Below are positions 5,373 to 5,467 of a stretch of DNA of 5,467 bases, one piece after another (the first letter of the stretch is position 1; every line of letters starts with the position of its first letter). The stretch is from Nitrososphaeraceae archaeon. Lineage in GTDB: Archaea > Thermoproteota > Nitrososphaeria > Nitrososphaerales > Nitrososphaeraceae. Made by a program: the position numbers and the translations under genes. Under the pieces are notes generated by a model. It had not been told where the DNA came from. It made no database searches and was given only the letters and a program-made list of their open reading frames with translations. The stretch covers positions 1-5,467 of the forward strand of contig JANWJI010000171.1 in assembly GCA_025449515.1 (NCBI GenBank), given 5' to 3'.

Positions 5373-5467
5373 TTACTTAACAATCGGTAAACTAAAGAAA
5401 AATGTGGCCCCTTTTTCATCAGTATTATTTTCAGCCCATATCATTCCACCGTGAGCTTCAACAATAC
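5373..5467 (-). CDS. C-terminal end of a sensor histidine kinase (HATPase_c domain), partial
   Basis: The last 30 codons are visible, ending in TAA at 5373-5375; the rest runs off the right edge. The peptide contains IVEAHGGMIWAEN, then KGATFFFSLP and ends in IVK. This is the classical end of the HATPase_c ATP-binding domain of sensor kinases: helix and strand after the G1 box, the G2 box as G-A-T-F, and the final beta strand. Such kinases autophosphorylate a His using ATP and pass the phosphate to a response regulator. The chain stops straight after the domain, so no receiver domain is fused at the C-terminus. Sensor input domains are outside the window. It is transcribed towards the small ORF and protease, but a 100-base gap with its own TATA-like box suggests a separate transcript. 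Confidence 0.88.
   Translation of the reverse strand, partial: IVEAHGGMIWAENNTDEKGATFFFSLPIVK

Noticed and set aside
1..5467. CRISPR array or tandem repeat
   Set aside because: No regularly spaced direct repeats were seen anywhere in the window.

Overview
The window looks like an AT-rich piece (about 40% G+C judged by eye, not counted) of an archaeal chromosome. The best guess is a soil ammonia-oxidising archaeon of the Nitrososphaera/Nitrosocosmicus type. This is an inference. It rests on an archaeal-type Shine-Dalgarno (GGTGATC, complementary to the archaeal 16S 3' end), TATA-like promoter elements, T-tract termination, TTG starts, a histidine-kinase tail of the style common in that group, and long stretches without genes. 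Nothing in the window is a decisive taxonomic marker.

Layout. At the left edge (1-193, + strand) is the C-terminal end of a DDE (IS630-like) transposase, followed by about 500 bases with no convincing gene. The minus strand then carries, in order of transcription from the right: the last 30 residues of a sensor histidine kinase (5373-5467); a possible 60-residue protein of unknown function (5090-5272) with a TATA-like element upstream; a protealysin-like M4 metalloprotease (3935-5047); and an emfourin-type protease inhibitor (3573-3884) that ends near a small hairpin and T-tract. Further left, separated by about 850 bases that are mostly non-coding, is a 632-residue divergent pyruvate-kinase-like enzyme (823-2721). 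It may be followed by a short in-frame remnant or small ORF (688-786). A small plus-strand ORF (3343-3513) converges on the inhibitor gene.

How the genes work together. The clearest functional unit is the protease and inhibitor pair: a zinc endopeptidase with every catalytic residue intact, with its dedicated inhibitor 50 bases downstream on the same strand. This arrangement is known from bacterial protealysin operons, and here it appears in a probable archaeon. The 60-residue ORF lies 42 bases upstream of the protease in the same direction and could be a third member. The 5' end of the protease is suspicious: the propeptide PPL-type motif expected in this family is absent from the open frame, and a weak echo of it lies in another frame, so an indel (real or from sequencing) is possible.

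The pyruvate-kinase-like protein has an extra N-terminal domain, what looks like a doubled B domain, a K+-independent signature (Lys in place of the family's Glu) and no C-terminal regulatory domain.
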